From contig NZ_CP064295.1 of the NCBI RefSeq assembly GCF_015476115.1, positions 1,296,001 through 1,360,000 on the forward strand: a stretch of DNA of 64,000 bases, written 5' to 3'. Position numbers and translations under genes: made by a program. Below, in pieces: positions 9,436 through 17,626 of the stretch (the first letter of the stretch is position 1; every line of letters starts with the position of its first letter). The stretch comes from Aegicerativicinus sediminis (lineage in GTDB: Bacteria; Bacteroidota; Bacteroidia; Flavobacteriales; Flavobacteriaceae). The notes beneath the pieces were generated by a model, which was not told the DNA's origin, made no database searches, and saw only the letters and a program-made list of their open reading frames with translations.

Positions 9436-10791
9436 ATGCAACGTTTAATTACACCAACCATAAGAGAAAATTTAATGACCATAGATGTAAACAAAAAAAT
9501 TTTTGATCTAGTACCATTGGTTACAGAGAAACCCGAGGCACAGAAACCTAGTATGCCGTTTAAAGAACTGATTGGAATACCAATAATAATCAATTTGGGC
9601 AAGGTTGAGAATATTAAGGAGTCTCAATCCGACCTTGATGGCAAAACGGTTAATGCATTTAAAAATAGTCTTGGATTAAGTAATATCAACTACTCTAAGT
9701 TAACTAACATATCCAATGAAATATTGCAGCAAAGCCCCTATAACGGTAACACAACTATTGAATTTATTGAAGAGCATTTATTCGATTGGATTATTGAAAC
9801 TTATAAAAACAAGAAAACCTTAATAGAGCCCTTAAATTATTTGCAAACTAAGTTTGAAGAAGAGTTCGATGAATATACCTATTACTTTCGAATACACGCT
9901 TTAGGAATAGAATCTCCTTTCCAAATAGGAAATGTTCAAATTATGTTTTTCTCTGAAGAAATTCTAGAAGAATTGTATAGCTTATTTAAGCTGAGCCAAG
10001 AAAATAAAACTAAAGAGGAATTTGATGCCTTTTTCAAACCATTTGAGGGAAGACCAATCGCAAAAGTACAAACCAAAGGCACCAAGAATAAATCTAAATT
10101 AAAAGGCCAAAAACAGGTCAATACCGCAATCGATATTTTGAAAGCATTTTTAGTTGAAGAATCTGTTCGTCCCTCCACCCAGCTTATGGATGTTGAATAT
10201 CGTTTCAAACATTTATTTCCTCATTCTTATATTTATGAAACATGTTCTGAGAAATTTGATTTCCATCATACTTTAGAAAGGATAGGGGGAATTGAGCCTG
10301 TGGAATTATATGATCAAAGATTAAAACATTTATTAAATTCTGGATTGGATAAAGTTTCTGATTTTGCCTTTAGTGGCGCTAATGATGAGTTGGCAATATT
10401 AATTCAAAGGGCAATAAAAAAGATAGGCGAGTATTCGTCCGAGGATGATTTACACGAAAGGGTTATAAAAATAATTTCTTTATACGAATTTCTTTTTATT
10501 CCGGTTACAAAGGGAAAAGGAAGGGGCCAGACAATTGTGAAGTCAAATGTTTTAAAAAAAATTATTGAACCCTCAGAACAAGAAGAAATTATAAGGATTT
10601 TCAATACTTTTTATGACATTCGAGATAAAATGTTACATAATGGAATTGAAAAGCATATTGACCTTAATAATTTGTATAAAGTTCAAAAAATCACACTTTT
10701 CCTTTTAAAGTATTTGGTTGAATTGAACAAAAAACTAAAAACTAAAATTCAACTATACAATTATTTTAAAATTAAATCTGGTTCTAACTAA
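9436..10791 (+). CDS. HEPN-domain protein, candidate RNase of a defence system (ApeA-like C terminus)
   Basis: The 451-residue protein has an unrecognised N-terminal region of about 280 residues and a helical C-terminal region that ends in the segment FYDIRDKMLHNGIEKH. R396-x4-H401 followed by NG is the Rx4-6H active-site signature of HEPN ribonucleases, and its placement in the last 60 residues of a helical bundle fits Apea-like HEPN domains. HEPN proteins often kill or arrest infected cells by cutting RNA, and several are anti-phage. This protein stands alone on the plus strand, followed by an HNH-like and a PIN-like gene. No antitoxin is obvious. The HEPN call rests on this motif and helical context. 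The defence role is inference. Confidence 0.6.
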   Translation: MQRLITPTIRENLMTIDVNKKIFDLVPLVTEKPEAQKPSMPFKELIGIPIIINLGKVENIKESQSDLDGKTVNAFKNSLGLSNINYSKLTNISNEILQQSPYNGNTTIEFIEEHLFDWIIETYKNKKTLIEPLNYLQTKFEEEFDEYTYYFRIHALGIESPFQIGNVQIMFFSEEILEELYSLFKLSQENKTKEEFDAFFKPFEGRPIAKVQTKGTKNKSKLKGQKQVNTAIDILKAFLVEESVRPSTQLMDVEYRFKHLFPHSYIYETCSEKFDFHHTLERIGGIEPVELYDQRLKHLLNSGLDKVSDFAFSGANDELAILIQRAIKKIGEYSSEDDLHERVIKIISLYEFLFIPVTKGKGRGQTIVKSNVLKKIIEPSEQEEIIRIFNTFYDIRDKMLHNGIEKHIDLNNLYKVQKITLFLLKYLVELNKKLKTKIQLYNYFKIKSGSN

Positions 10792-10844
10792 GGCTAAATG
10801 TTTTATGGCTGTTTAAGAAAAATAAACCTATACCAGCCAAATTT

Positions 10845-10852
10845 TAGATTTG
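10845..10852 (+). promoter_or_regulatory. Candidate -7 box upstream of the HNH-like gene
   Basis: TAGATTTG fits TAnnTTTG. It lies about 120 bases before the next start codon and so would give a long leader. Weak evidence without a -33 element. Confidence 0.2.
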
Positions 10853-10973
10853 ACCGTTTAGTTTTATAATTTTAACCCCTTAACCTTCGCTTTGGCTCGT
10901 TTCGTGCAATTTGAAAACACTAGTTTCTAAACCTTGTACTACCCTGAGCTGAGCTGTTGACAAAAAGCAAAGA

Positions 10974-11810
10974 ATGAGCAGAGATAATTTTACAAAATCA
11001 ACAATTTCAAATTTGGCGAGAAGGGTGGGGTTTCTGTGTTCAAATCCAAAATGCAAAAGACACACAGTAGGGCCGAATGTTGAAGAAGAAAAATCTACTT
11101 TGATAGGAATTGCTGCTCATATTACTGCTGCTTCACCGGGTGGTCCGAGATATGACAATAATTTGAATGAGGAACAGAGAAAACATATAAGTAATGGAAT
11201 TTGGTTATGTAGTAATTGTGCTACTCTAATAGATAAAGATGAAAATAGTTTCTCTTCTGAGACTTTGAAGTTATGGAAAGAACAGGCAGAAATGGAAATG
11301 AGAAAAGCAATACTTGGAAGTTTAGCTCATGAAAAACCTAAAAATCAAATACCATTTATCGAAGCAGATTTGATCTATAGCAACGGAATGAGATTAAATA
11401 GAGGATACAGTGCTAAAAATAAAGAGAAATTTGGTGGCAATATAATTCCTGTTGGTGGTAAACCAATAATTTTTTGGGAGGTGGTTTGGAACTTTTCATT
11501 TGTTCTTCATAATAACTCAAGTTTTCCAGCCTACAACATTCAGATTGAAGAAGTAAGCGATGTTAAGTTCAATGATTTGACAAAACTTCCGAAAATAAAT
11601 AACCTTCCGCCTTTTGAAAATATTGATTTACGGGCAAATTATGAGGAGTTTATTGAAGGTGAACATACTGAGGCGGACAAATTAATGAACCAGAAAATTC
11701 CTGAATCAATCGACGGACTGGTATTAAGGATTTCATATAAAGATGAAAATAGAAATGAACATCAAACTATTGTCAAAATCGAAAAGCAAGAGTTGATTAA
11801 TTTAAAATAG
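10974..11810 (+). CDS. HNH-like treble-clef domain protein with an uncharacterised C terminus
   Basis: Residues 10-110 resemble a group of HNH/treble-clef proteins: C22 and C27 form the first zinc knuckle half, AAHITAASPGGPRYD carries H49, N74 starts NGIWLCSNCATLID, and C79-x2-C82 completes the zinc site. A WKEQAE helix follows, as in that group. The position after C82 that is His in active HNH nucleases is Ala here, so cleavage activity is doubtful and a zinc-bound nucleic-acid-binding role is possible. The remaining 170 residues are mostly beta-strand and not recognised. It is the middle of three plus-strand cargo genes, 143 bases before the PIN-like gene. Confidence 0.65.
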   Translation: MSRDNFTKSTISNLARRVGFLCSNPKCKRHTVGPNVEEEKSTLIGIAAHITAASPGGPRYDNNLNEEQRKHISNGIWLCSNCATLIDKDENSFSSETLKLWKEQAEMEMRKAILGSLAHEKPKNQIPFIEADLIYSNGMRLNRGYSAKNKEKFGGNIIPVGGKPIIFWEVVWNFSFVLHNNSSFPAYNIQIEEVSDVKFNDLTKLPKINNLPPFENIDLRANYEEFIEGEHTEADKLMNQKIPESIDGLVLRISYKDENRNEHQTIVKIEKQELINLK

Positions 11811-11953
11811 CCTGCTACCAGCATATTCTAAGGGCATTTATGGGAGAATACACAGAGAATTACAATTGCAATTTATTAGCAAAAACAATGACTTAATCCC
11901 AAAACCCACAGTAACATGAGATCAATAATTGCAATGGCAAAAGATAGAAATAT

Positions 11954-13405
11954 ATGATTCGAGTTTACTTAGATTGGAATGTGATTAGCAATCTTAAACG
12001 ATCTGAGTTTAAGGATATAAAAGAATTCATTTCTGAGAATAAAAAAAACCTTCTATTTCCGTACACGCCGGCACATTTTACTGACTTAATGAAAAGCTAC
12101 AGTCAAAACAATCAATTTTTTAAAGAGGATTTGGAGACTTTGGAATTCTTATCAAACAAGCATTTATTAAGATGGGGGAAAGAAAAAATTGAACCTTTAT
12201 TTGGGACACCATCTGAATATTTTGAGGGTGAAAAAGATAAAGAAGATATATTCGACCTTATGGATATGGAGAAACTACTTAAAGACCTGGACGAATCGCT
12301 GAATGAGCTTGGTTTAGGAAAAATGGGAAGCTTAATGAAGACTCTTTTTCAACTACAACCATCGGGAATTGAAATTACAGAGGATAATAAAGATGTTATC
12401 AAAAAAATGTTTCCCAACCTTAAATCAAATTCAACCATGTGGGATCTGATGAAGTATGCTGGTCCTTTTTCTCAAAAACTCTTGCAGGATGGAGAGTATT
12501 ACAAAAATTTTCGAAAATCATTGGCTGAGTATGGTTTTAAACTTGACTCTAATTCGGGGAATTGGAACTATGAAGAAGTTATCAAAAACATTGATGAATT
12601 TTTATTCAATCTCGGAACCGAAATGACTTTTCTTGAATATGTTGAGACTTCATTTAAACATAGAAAGCAACCTGCAAATCAATATGAATACTATACCTCT
12701 GCATATTTGATGCTTGATATGATTGGTTATAAGATTGATAAATTAGCCAAACCAACGGATAATATGCAGAACATACAGGCCGATGGTGAACATTCATTTT
12801 ATGGGGCGCACTGTGATTATTTTGTGGCAATGGATAAAAAACTAAGAGTTAAATCTAAAGTTCTTTATAATGAATTCAATATTTCAACAAGAATTATCGA
12901 GCCGAAAGAATTGATTTCAGAACTAACCAAAGTACTTGATGATGTCGAAAACAAAGAAAATGTTTTGGACGAAGCAATTAGCTTTTGTAATGAAAGCTCA
13001 ATAATTGAATACAATCCGCCCAAAAATGAGGATAACATAGAATCATATGCATTTAAACTACCGAAATTCTATTTTAACTACTTCAACTATGTAATCTATA
13101 CACGTTATCTTGACAAAGAGGGTTTTGTCTTAACATTTCGGAAAGTATTTGAGAATTTTTCAAGATTCTTTTATTATACCGAATCTGAGATGTTAATTGA
13201 TACAATAGCACAGTATTTTGGATATGATAACCAACAGGAATTAGAGTCTAAGAAAAAAGAATTTGTTTATGGAGATAAAAAAGTAGCCTTCAATTGGACA
13301 TTTGATGGTGGTTTGATAATATTAGAAAAAGAAGAAGACACCAAAAGACCTGTTTTAAACTATATAATATCAACTAGAAAAGTAACAACAGACGAAAATT
13401 GTTAA
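11954..13405 (+). CDS. PIN-like domain nuclease with a large internal insertion
   Basis: The N terminus MIRVYLDWNVISNL has the first PIN acidic residue (D7) after a beta-strand. The closing PIN segment appears far downstream: D277-x2-H280, then CDYFVAMDKKL with D288 and D294. PIN domains are metal-dependent RNases. Between these parts lie more than 200 residues, mostly helical, and another 190 residues follow to the end. The total of 483 residues is much longer than a VapC toxin (about 130). This resembles defence-associated long PIN-like proteins rather than simple toxin-antitoxin systems. It is the third cargo gene beside the HEPN and HNH-like genes. Partner and target are unknown. Confidence 0.6.
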   Translation: MIRVYLDWNVISNLKRSEFKDIKEFISENKKNLLFPYTPAHFTDLMKSYSQNNQFFKEDLETLEFLSNKHLLRWGKEKIEPLFGTPSEYFEGEKDKEDIFDLMDMEKLLKDLDESLNELGLGKMGSLMKTLFQLQPSGIEITEDNKDVIKKMFPNLKSNSTMWDLMKYAGPFSQKLLQDGEYYKNFRKSLAEYGFKLDSNSGNWNYEEVIKNIDEFLFNLGTEMTFLEYVETSFKHRKQPANQYEYYTSAYLMLDMIGYKIDKLAKPTDNMQNIQADGEHSFYGAHCDYFVAMDKKLRVKSKVLYNEFNISTRIIEPKELISELTKVLDDVENKENVLDEAISFCNESSIIEYNPPKNEDNIESYAFKLPKFYFNYFNYVIYTRYLDKEGFVLTFRKVFENFSRFFYYTESEMLIDTIAQYFGYDNQQELESKKKEFVYGDKKVAFNWTFDGGLIILEKEEDTKRPVLNYIISTRKVTTDENC

Positions 13406-13553
13406 TCGATAAACTCAGATTTACAGAATAAGTTTCAAATACCAACCTTTCTGATGGAATTAATTTAATGAAAATAGCTCTGTCTTATCTCTAAAAATCT
13501 AATAACAGCAAATATTAAAAATTCAGAATTCTTTAGTCATGCATTCCATTCTT

Positions 13554-13916
13554 CTAAGAATCTGAAACCCAGACATTGCAAAAACCTCTCAATGTCTGTA
13601 ATGATCCTAGAACACCATTATCTAAAAAATAGTCGTTTTCTAGCTCTAAAATTAGAAGGATTTCGTTTCTTGTTGAATCATTCACTAACGCCAATTTCTG
13701 AATAATATCTTCGATTAAGTCTTCAATACATGGTTTGCTCTTAAGACCGTAATTCATAAGATCATTGGCTCTGTCCCTTAAATAGTAATGGCCCATTACA
13801 ATTATTGAGCTAATATCCTCAAGTTCATACTTTGAACATAGGTTCAAGGGGAGTTTGTTTGAAATATAAATTAGGCACTCATATGTTTCAGCTTGAGTGA
13901 TCTTAAAGTCTTTCAT
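13554..13916 (-). CDS. Hypothetical protein downstream of the integrase
   Basis: I do not recognise this 120-residue acidic, helical protein (MKDFKITQAETYECLIYI...). It shows no signal peptide or membrane segment. It is on the same strand as the recombinase and lies 114 bases after it. It faces the PIN-like gene from the other side. It might be an immunity or accessory gene of the element. No function can be assigned. Confidence 0.55.
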   Translation of the reverse strand: MKDFKITQAETYECLIYISNKLPLNLCSKYELEDISSIIVMGHYYLRDRANDLMNYGLKSKPCIEDLIEDIIQKLALVNDSTRNEILLILELENDYFLDNGVLGSLQTLRGFCNVWVSDS

Positions 13917-14030
13917 CTTATAAATTTTTTGTATCCATCAGATTTGGAATAAATACTATGAATTCGGGCACTCTTGTATAATCGCATAGCCCTGGTCTCT
14001 TTCGGCATTATATGTGAGATGGAAACTCTA

Positions 14031-15329
14031 TCAGTTAATTGTTTGTGCTGCAAGAGCTGTCAATTTATTATTATCGATACCAACTTTGTTTTGGTTGAAA
14101 TAGCGTAACAACAATTCTGCATTTTCATCATTGGAAATCTTAATATAACTATTGAATGCAGCCTCTGTTGTGTGGCCAGTAACCATCATCACTAACCTGG
14201 TCGGAAGTCCTCTTTTAATCATATTTGTTGCAAAAGACCTTCGAGCGGTATGGGTTGTTATCATCTCATATTTTTCCAAAGATTGTTCAATACGCTTTGT
14301 GCCACAATTTCGAATCTTTAAAATCTTTGTTTTGATCCCAGCCAATCTTCCAATTTCCTTAAGGTGACGGTTCATCGTTTGGTTGGTAAATGGCTTGGGA
14401 ACCCGATTAGGTCGGTTTGGATATTTAGCCATGACATCTTTCGCCTGTGGATATAGTGGAATTGATACATATTCACCTGTTTTCAACGTTTTTATTCGAA
14501 TTATGTTTCCAGATATATTTTCAGGCTTAAGGTTATTTAAATCGCTAAACCGTAGACCTGTGTAGGCGGCAAAGATTAATAGATCACGTGCTCTTTCTAA
14601 AGATGGGTCGAATGATAAATCCAGATTGATTATATCCAGCAATTCATCTTCGTCCAGATAAATATCGTTTACACGCTCCTTCACAGCACGAAATTGCTTC
14701 TTTCTGAATTCAATATTGTTACTGTAACCATTCTCCACAGCGCTATTGAGTACTGCCTTAAGAATTTTTATTGTCCTTCCAAACCCATTGTTTGTTAATC
14801 CCTGGAAATCATTGTAGTATTCCATAAAATCCCAATAGAAATCCATATCGAAGCTATGCCAATCCAGTTTTTCTCTTGCATAACGTTCGTAGCTTTTGAG
14901 TTGGTTTTGGGCTGTTCGATACGTTTTTATAGTACCTTCTTTCTTGGTAACCTTAGAGTCATTAATGAACTTCTCAAGGTATTGGTGAAAAGAAAGTGTG
15001 TTGGCTTTATCTCTTTCTTTCCTCTTGCCCTCGTAGACAGACCGAACAAGTTCAATGGTAGGATTTCCATCTTCAAGTAATATTGAATTTGCAATATCTT
15101 CTACCTTTTGTTTCCTTTTATTAATAAACATGTTAAACCGGTGATGGCCAGGTAAACTTTTTTTAGCCTGCTGATCTTTCTTATTCCAATATTTAACATC
15201 AATATTTTTACCAGTAAAGAAATGCGTCCGTCTCCCCTTATGAGCATAGCTTATAAAAATTTCCCGCATGTTACTTCTAAGCTTTCTTTGGGCCTGCGTC
15301 TGTAATAATGTTATTCCTGTCTTTGCCAT
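14031..15329 (-). CDS. Tyrosine recombinase / integrase of a mobile element
   Basis: This integrase has an N-terminal arm-type domain, a SAM-like core-binding domain (about residues 105-205, FHQYLEKFINDSK...) and a catalytic domain. Catalytic residues are R260 (TGLRFSDL), H360-x2-R363 (HTARRSFAT), H386 (VTGHTTEAA) and the nucleophile Y395 (NSYIKI). All are present. I chose the ATG giving MAKTGITLLQTQ, because an ATG ten codons upstream lies inside a hairpin and is less likely. It is typical of Bacteroidota integrative elements. The gene lies between the cargo and the replication genes and transcribes in the same direction as the latter. Confidence 0.93.
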   Translation of the reverse strand: MAKTGITLLQTQAQRKLRSNMREIFISYAHKGRRTHFFTGKNIDVKYWNKKDQQAKKSLPGHHRFNMFINKRKQKVEDIANSILLEDGNPTIELVRSVYEGKRKERDKANTLSFHQYLEKFINDSKVTKKEGTIKTYRTAQNQLKSYERYAREKLDWHSFDMDFYWDFMEYYNDFQGLTNNGFGRTIKILKAVLNSAVENGYSNNIEFRKKQFRAVKERVNDIYLDEDELLDIINLDLSFDPSLERARDLLIFAAYTGLRFSDLNNLKPENISGNIIRIKTLKTGEYVSIPLYPQAKDVMAKYPNRPNRVPKPFTNQTMNRHLKEIGRLAGIKTKILKIRNCGTKRIEQSLEKYEMITTHTARRSFATNMIKRGLPTRLVMMVTGHTTEAAFNSYIKISNDENAELLLRYFNQNKVGIDNNKLTALAAQTIN

Positions 15330-15350
15330 TGTATTTAGGTTTTTTGATTG

Positions 15351-15384
15351 AATAACCATCAGGAAAAAATACCTGATGGCTATT
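15351..15384 (-). terminator. Hairpin between the Rep-like gene and the integrase
   Basis: A stem of 13 positions with one mismatch (15351-15363 with 15372-15384) and an 8-base A-rich loop lies just after the stop of the Rep-like gene. It covers the alternative upstream start of the integrase. It lacks a long U tail on the minus strand, so attenuation or control of integrase translation is as likely as termination. Confidence 0.5.
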
Positions 15385-15393
15385 TATTATCAG

Positions 15394-16356
15394 TTAATCT
15401 TTAGATTTTCCATTTTCCGAATTATCATTGGGTCTAGTGGAATGATCATAGCCTAGCGACATTAATTTTGTATACCTTTTGCTTTTTTGTGATGGTGACA
15501 AAGAAGATTTAGAAATAACCTGTTTAATAAAGTTTTCAACTGGCGTTTCGAATTTTTCTTCAAGTGATTTTAGAGCCGCAAAAAGAATCTCAGTCATTGT
15601 TGAACCCCCGTTAAGATTAACCTCAGAATTGAGAATATGCAAGGCGTTGATCTCGTGAACTACTGAAGCTCTAAAACGGATATCTAAATCAGAACTATTT
15701 AAATCCGAAACTGATTGGGCGTCCGAATAAGATAACATTCCTGGGTCAGATTTCAGTTCAATTTTAGCGAGATACGGGTCTTGAAATTGAGATATCGAAT
15801 ACACTTTTTTCCTTTTAGCGTTCACAATAGGATCATAGATCTTAAAAGCAAGTGCATGCATTGCAAAGACTTTAATGTAGTCTTTGCTATAAATAAGATT
15901 CATATGTCTTACACCTAAAATATCTGGAAGATATTCTTTCAATGGACGATCTAATGGCATAAAAGCACCATATTCCATTTCAATTATTTCAGCATCATCA
16001 AGGCCTACATTTAAAACTTGCGATAGCTCCTGTAGTATTTGAAATGCTTCAACAGAACTAAGAGAAATGTGATTGTGACCAAAATAGAGATATGGAAGGC
16101 TAGTATCAATCTGAATGTAATTCTTTGCCTTATAAATCTTAATATTATTTACATGGTATCGATCTGAAAGCCGATCAGAGAGTTGAAAAGTGTTCTTAAG
16201 CCTAGGATGTTCTTTCAAAGCATCCATGTTTAAATTTTCGATTTCATCGCCTACTTTTTTAAGGCGGATTCCATCTACATTGTAATTGTACAATTTCAGT
16301 ATTGAATCTTTTTTTAAATAGTGAATTTTCATTGTTGTAAAGATTAGATTAAACAT
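15394..16356 (-). CDS. Putative replication protein, phage gene II/X-like
   Basis: The 320-residue protein shows segments that resemble the gpII/X (Phage_X, G2P-like) replication family: IYKAKNYIQI, then LYFGHNHISLSSVEAFQILQ, then AEIIEMEYGAF. The middle strand LAFKIYDP and the later LAKIELKSD resemble the family's DK and RxEL strands. The family link is my pattern reading and not proven. A second possible start is eight codons later (MKIHYLKKDS). The gene starts four bases after the polymerase stop codon and is therefore co-transcribed with it. Placement between polymerase and integrase supports a replication or copy-number role. Confidence 0.4.
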   Translation of the reverse strand: MFNLIFTTMKIHYLKKDSILKLYNYNVDGIRLKKVGDEIENLNMDALKEHPRLKNTFQLSDRLSDRYHVNNIKIYKAKNYIQIDTSLPYLYFGHNHISLSSVEAFQILQELSQVLNVGLDDAEIIEMEYGAFMPLDRPLKEYLPDILGVRHMNLIYSKDYIKVFAMHALAFKIYDPIVNAKRKKVYSISQFQDPYLAKIELKSDPGMLSYSDAQSVSDLNSSDLDIRFRASVVHEINALHILNSEVNLNGGSTMTEILFAALKSLEEKFETPVENFIKQVISKSSLSPSQKSKRYTKLMSLGYDHSTRPNDNSENGKSKD

Positions 16357-16360
16357 ATAT

Positions 16361-17626
16361 TTAGTGGACTTCCGCCCAATTATTTCCTGTCTTCAAGTCA
16401 ACTTTTAGCTGAACTAAAAGCTTGGCTGCATTTTCCATATTTTCACGTACTAATTGTTCCATTTCCTGCTGCTCGGACTTGGGTGCTTCAAAAAGAAGTT
16501 CATCGTGCACTGTCAGCAGTAATTTAGCTTTTAGACCTTCTTTTTTTATTGCATCATCACATTTTACCATCGCCATCTTAATGATGTCTGCTGCAGTTCC
16601 TTGTATTGGAGTATTCATAGCAATGCGTTTTCCCGCTTCGCGCTCAGAGGTTTTATTAGAGGCCAATTGCGGAATGGGTCGCCTTCTGCCCAAATAGGTC
16701 TCGCTATATCCTAAATTGTCCGCCTGATCTATAAAAGAGTTCAGACAGTTTTTAACAGCTGGAAGCTTTTCAAAGTAGGCGTCTATTATCTTCTGAGCTT
16801 CTTCATGGGTGTGATGATTTCCAGTAATCCGCGTTAGGTCTGGGGCTAGGCCATATGCAGTCTTTCCGTAGATTAATCCAAAATTTATTGATTTGGCTAT
16901 GTTACGCTGTTGGTCAGTGACCTGGTCGAATTTGACATTATAAATTTGTGACGCTGTTAACTTATGGAGGTCTTGGTTCAGTTCATATGCTTTAAGAAGG
17001 AAAGGGTCTTGGCTATAATGTGCCATAATCCTCAACTCGATCTGTGAATAGTCGGCACACACAAATAGCCACCCGTTTTTAGGTATGAACATTTGCCTGA
17101 ATTCCCCCTCAATAGTTAGTAACCTGTCATCTGGATTTTTCGATTTTGGGTTTGGAATATTTTGCAGGTTAGGTTTACTGGAAGAAAAGCGTCCCGTATC
17201 TGTTCCAATCTGGTTAAACTGCGTATGTAGACGATTTGTTACTGGGTTTACCTTCTCTAGTTGTGTACAGAATTTTAAAAGCGCACAAACCTTTCTGTAC
17301 TTTAATATGAAAGGAATAATTTCGTGCTGTTCTACCAGTTTTAAAAGGTGGATTTTGTCGACCGGATAATTACCGCTATTGTTTGATTTCTCAATTTTTG
17401 GCGTTATGCCAAGTGTCCCAAATAATAAGCCGCTGAGATCCTTGGTGCTGTTGATGTTGAAATCGCCTGTAGTAAATGTTGAAATTTGTTGTAATAGCTC
17501 ATCCCTAAGTGATTCAAGCTCCACTTTACATTGGTTTCGTAATTTGGCATCTATACAGATCCCGACAAACTCCATTTTGGTGACCACTTCAACAAGTTTC
17601 CTTTCAAGGTCATAAGTTGCTTTCAT
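16361..17626 (-). CDS. Stand-alone family A DNA polymerase (polymerase domain only)
   Basis: The 421-residue protein is the polymerase domain of DNA polymerase I without 5' nuclease or proofreading domain. It has TGRFSSSKPNLQNIP, motif A with D192 (ADYSQIELRIMAH), motif B (RNIAKSINFGLIYG) and motif C with H374-D375-E376 (VHDELLF). All catalytic residues are intact, so activity is likely. The start ATG overlaps the stop of the preceding gene by four bases (ATGA). That gene ends in a PolA-type 3'-5' exonuclease domain. The two genes together thus restore a Klenow-like enzyme in two chains. It is much shorter than chromosomal PolA (over 900 residues) and is likely the element's own replicase. 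Confidence 0.92.
   Translation of the reverse strand: MKATYDLERKLVEVVTKMEFVGICIDAKLRNQCKVELESLRDELLQQISTFTTGDFNINSTKDLSGLLFGTLGITPKIEKSNNSGNYPVDKIHLLKLVEQHEIIPFILKYRKVCALLKFCTQLEKVNPVTNRLHTQFNQIGTDTGRFSSSKPNLQNIPNPKSKNPDDRLLTIEGEFRQMFIPKNGWLFVCADYSQIELRIMAHYSQDPFLLKAYELNQDLHKLTASQIYNVKFDQVTDQQRNIAKSINFGLIYGKTAYGLAPDLTRITGNHHTHEEAQKIIDAYFEKLPAVKNCLNSFIDQADNLGYSETYLGRRRPIPQLASNKTSEREAGKRIAMNTPIQGTAADIIKMAMVKCDDAIKKEGLKAKLLLTVHDELLFEAPKSEQQEMEQLVRENMENAAKLLVQLKVDLKTGNNWAEVH

Noticed and set aside
10880-11065. Minus-strand frame at the start of the HNH-like gene
   Set aside because: It overlaps the clearly better plus-strand gene and has no recognisable features.
14031-15359. Longer integrase start (MVIQSKNLNT)
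   Set aside because: The ATG is buried in a hairpin and the MAKTGITLL start fits integrase N termini better.
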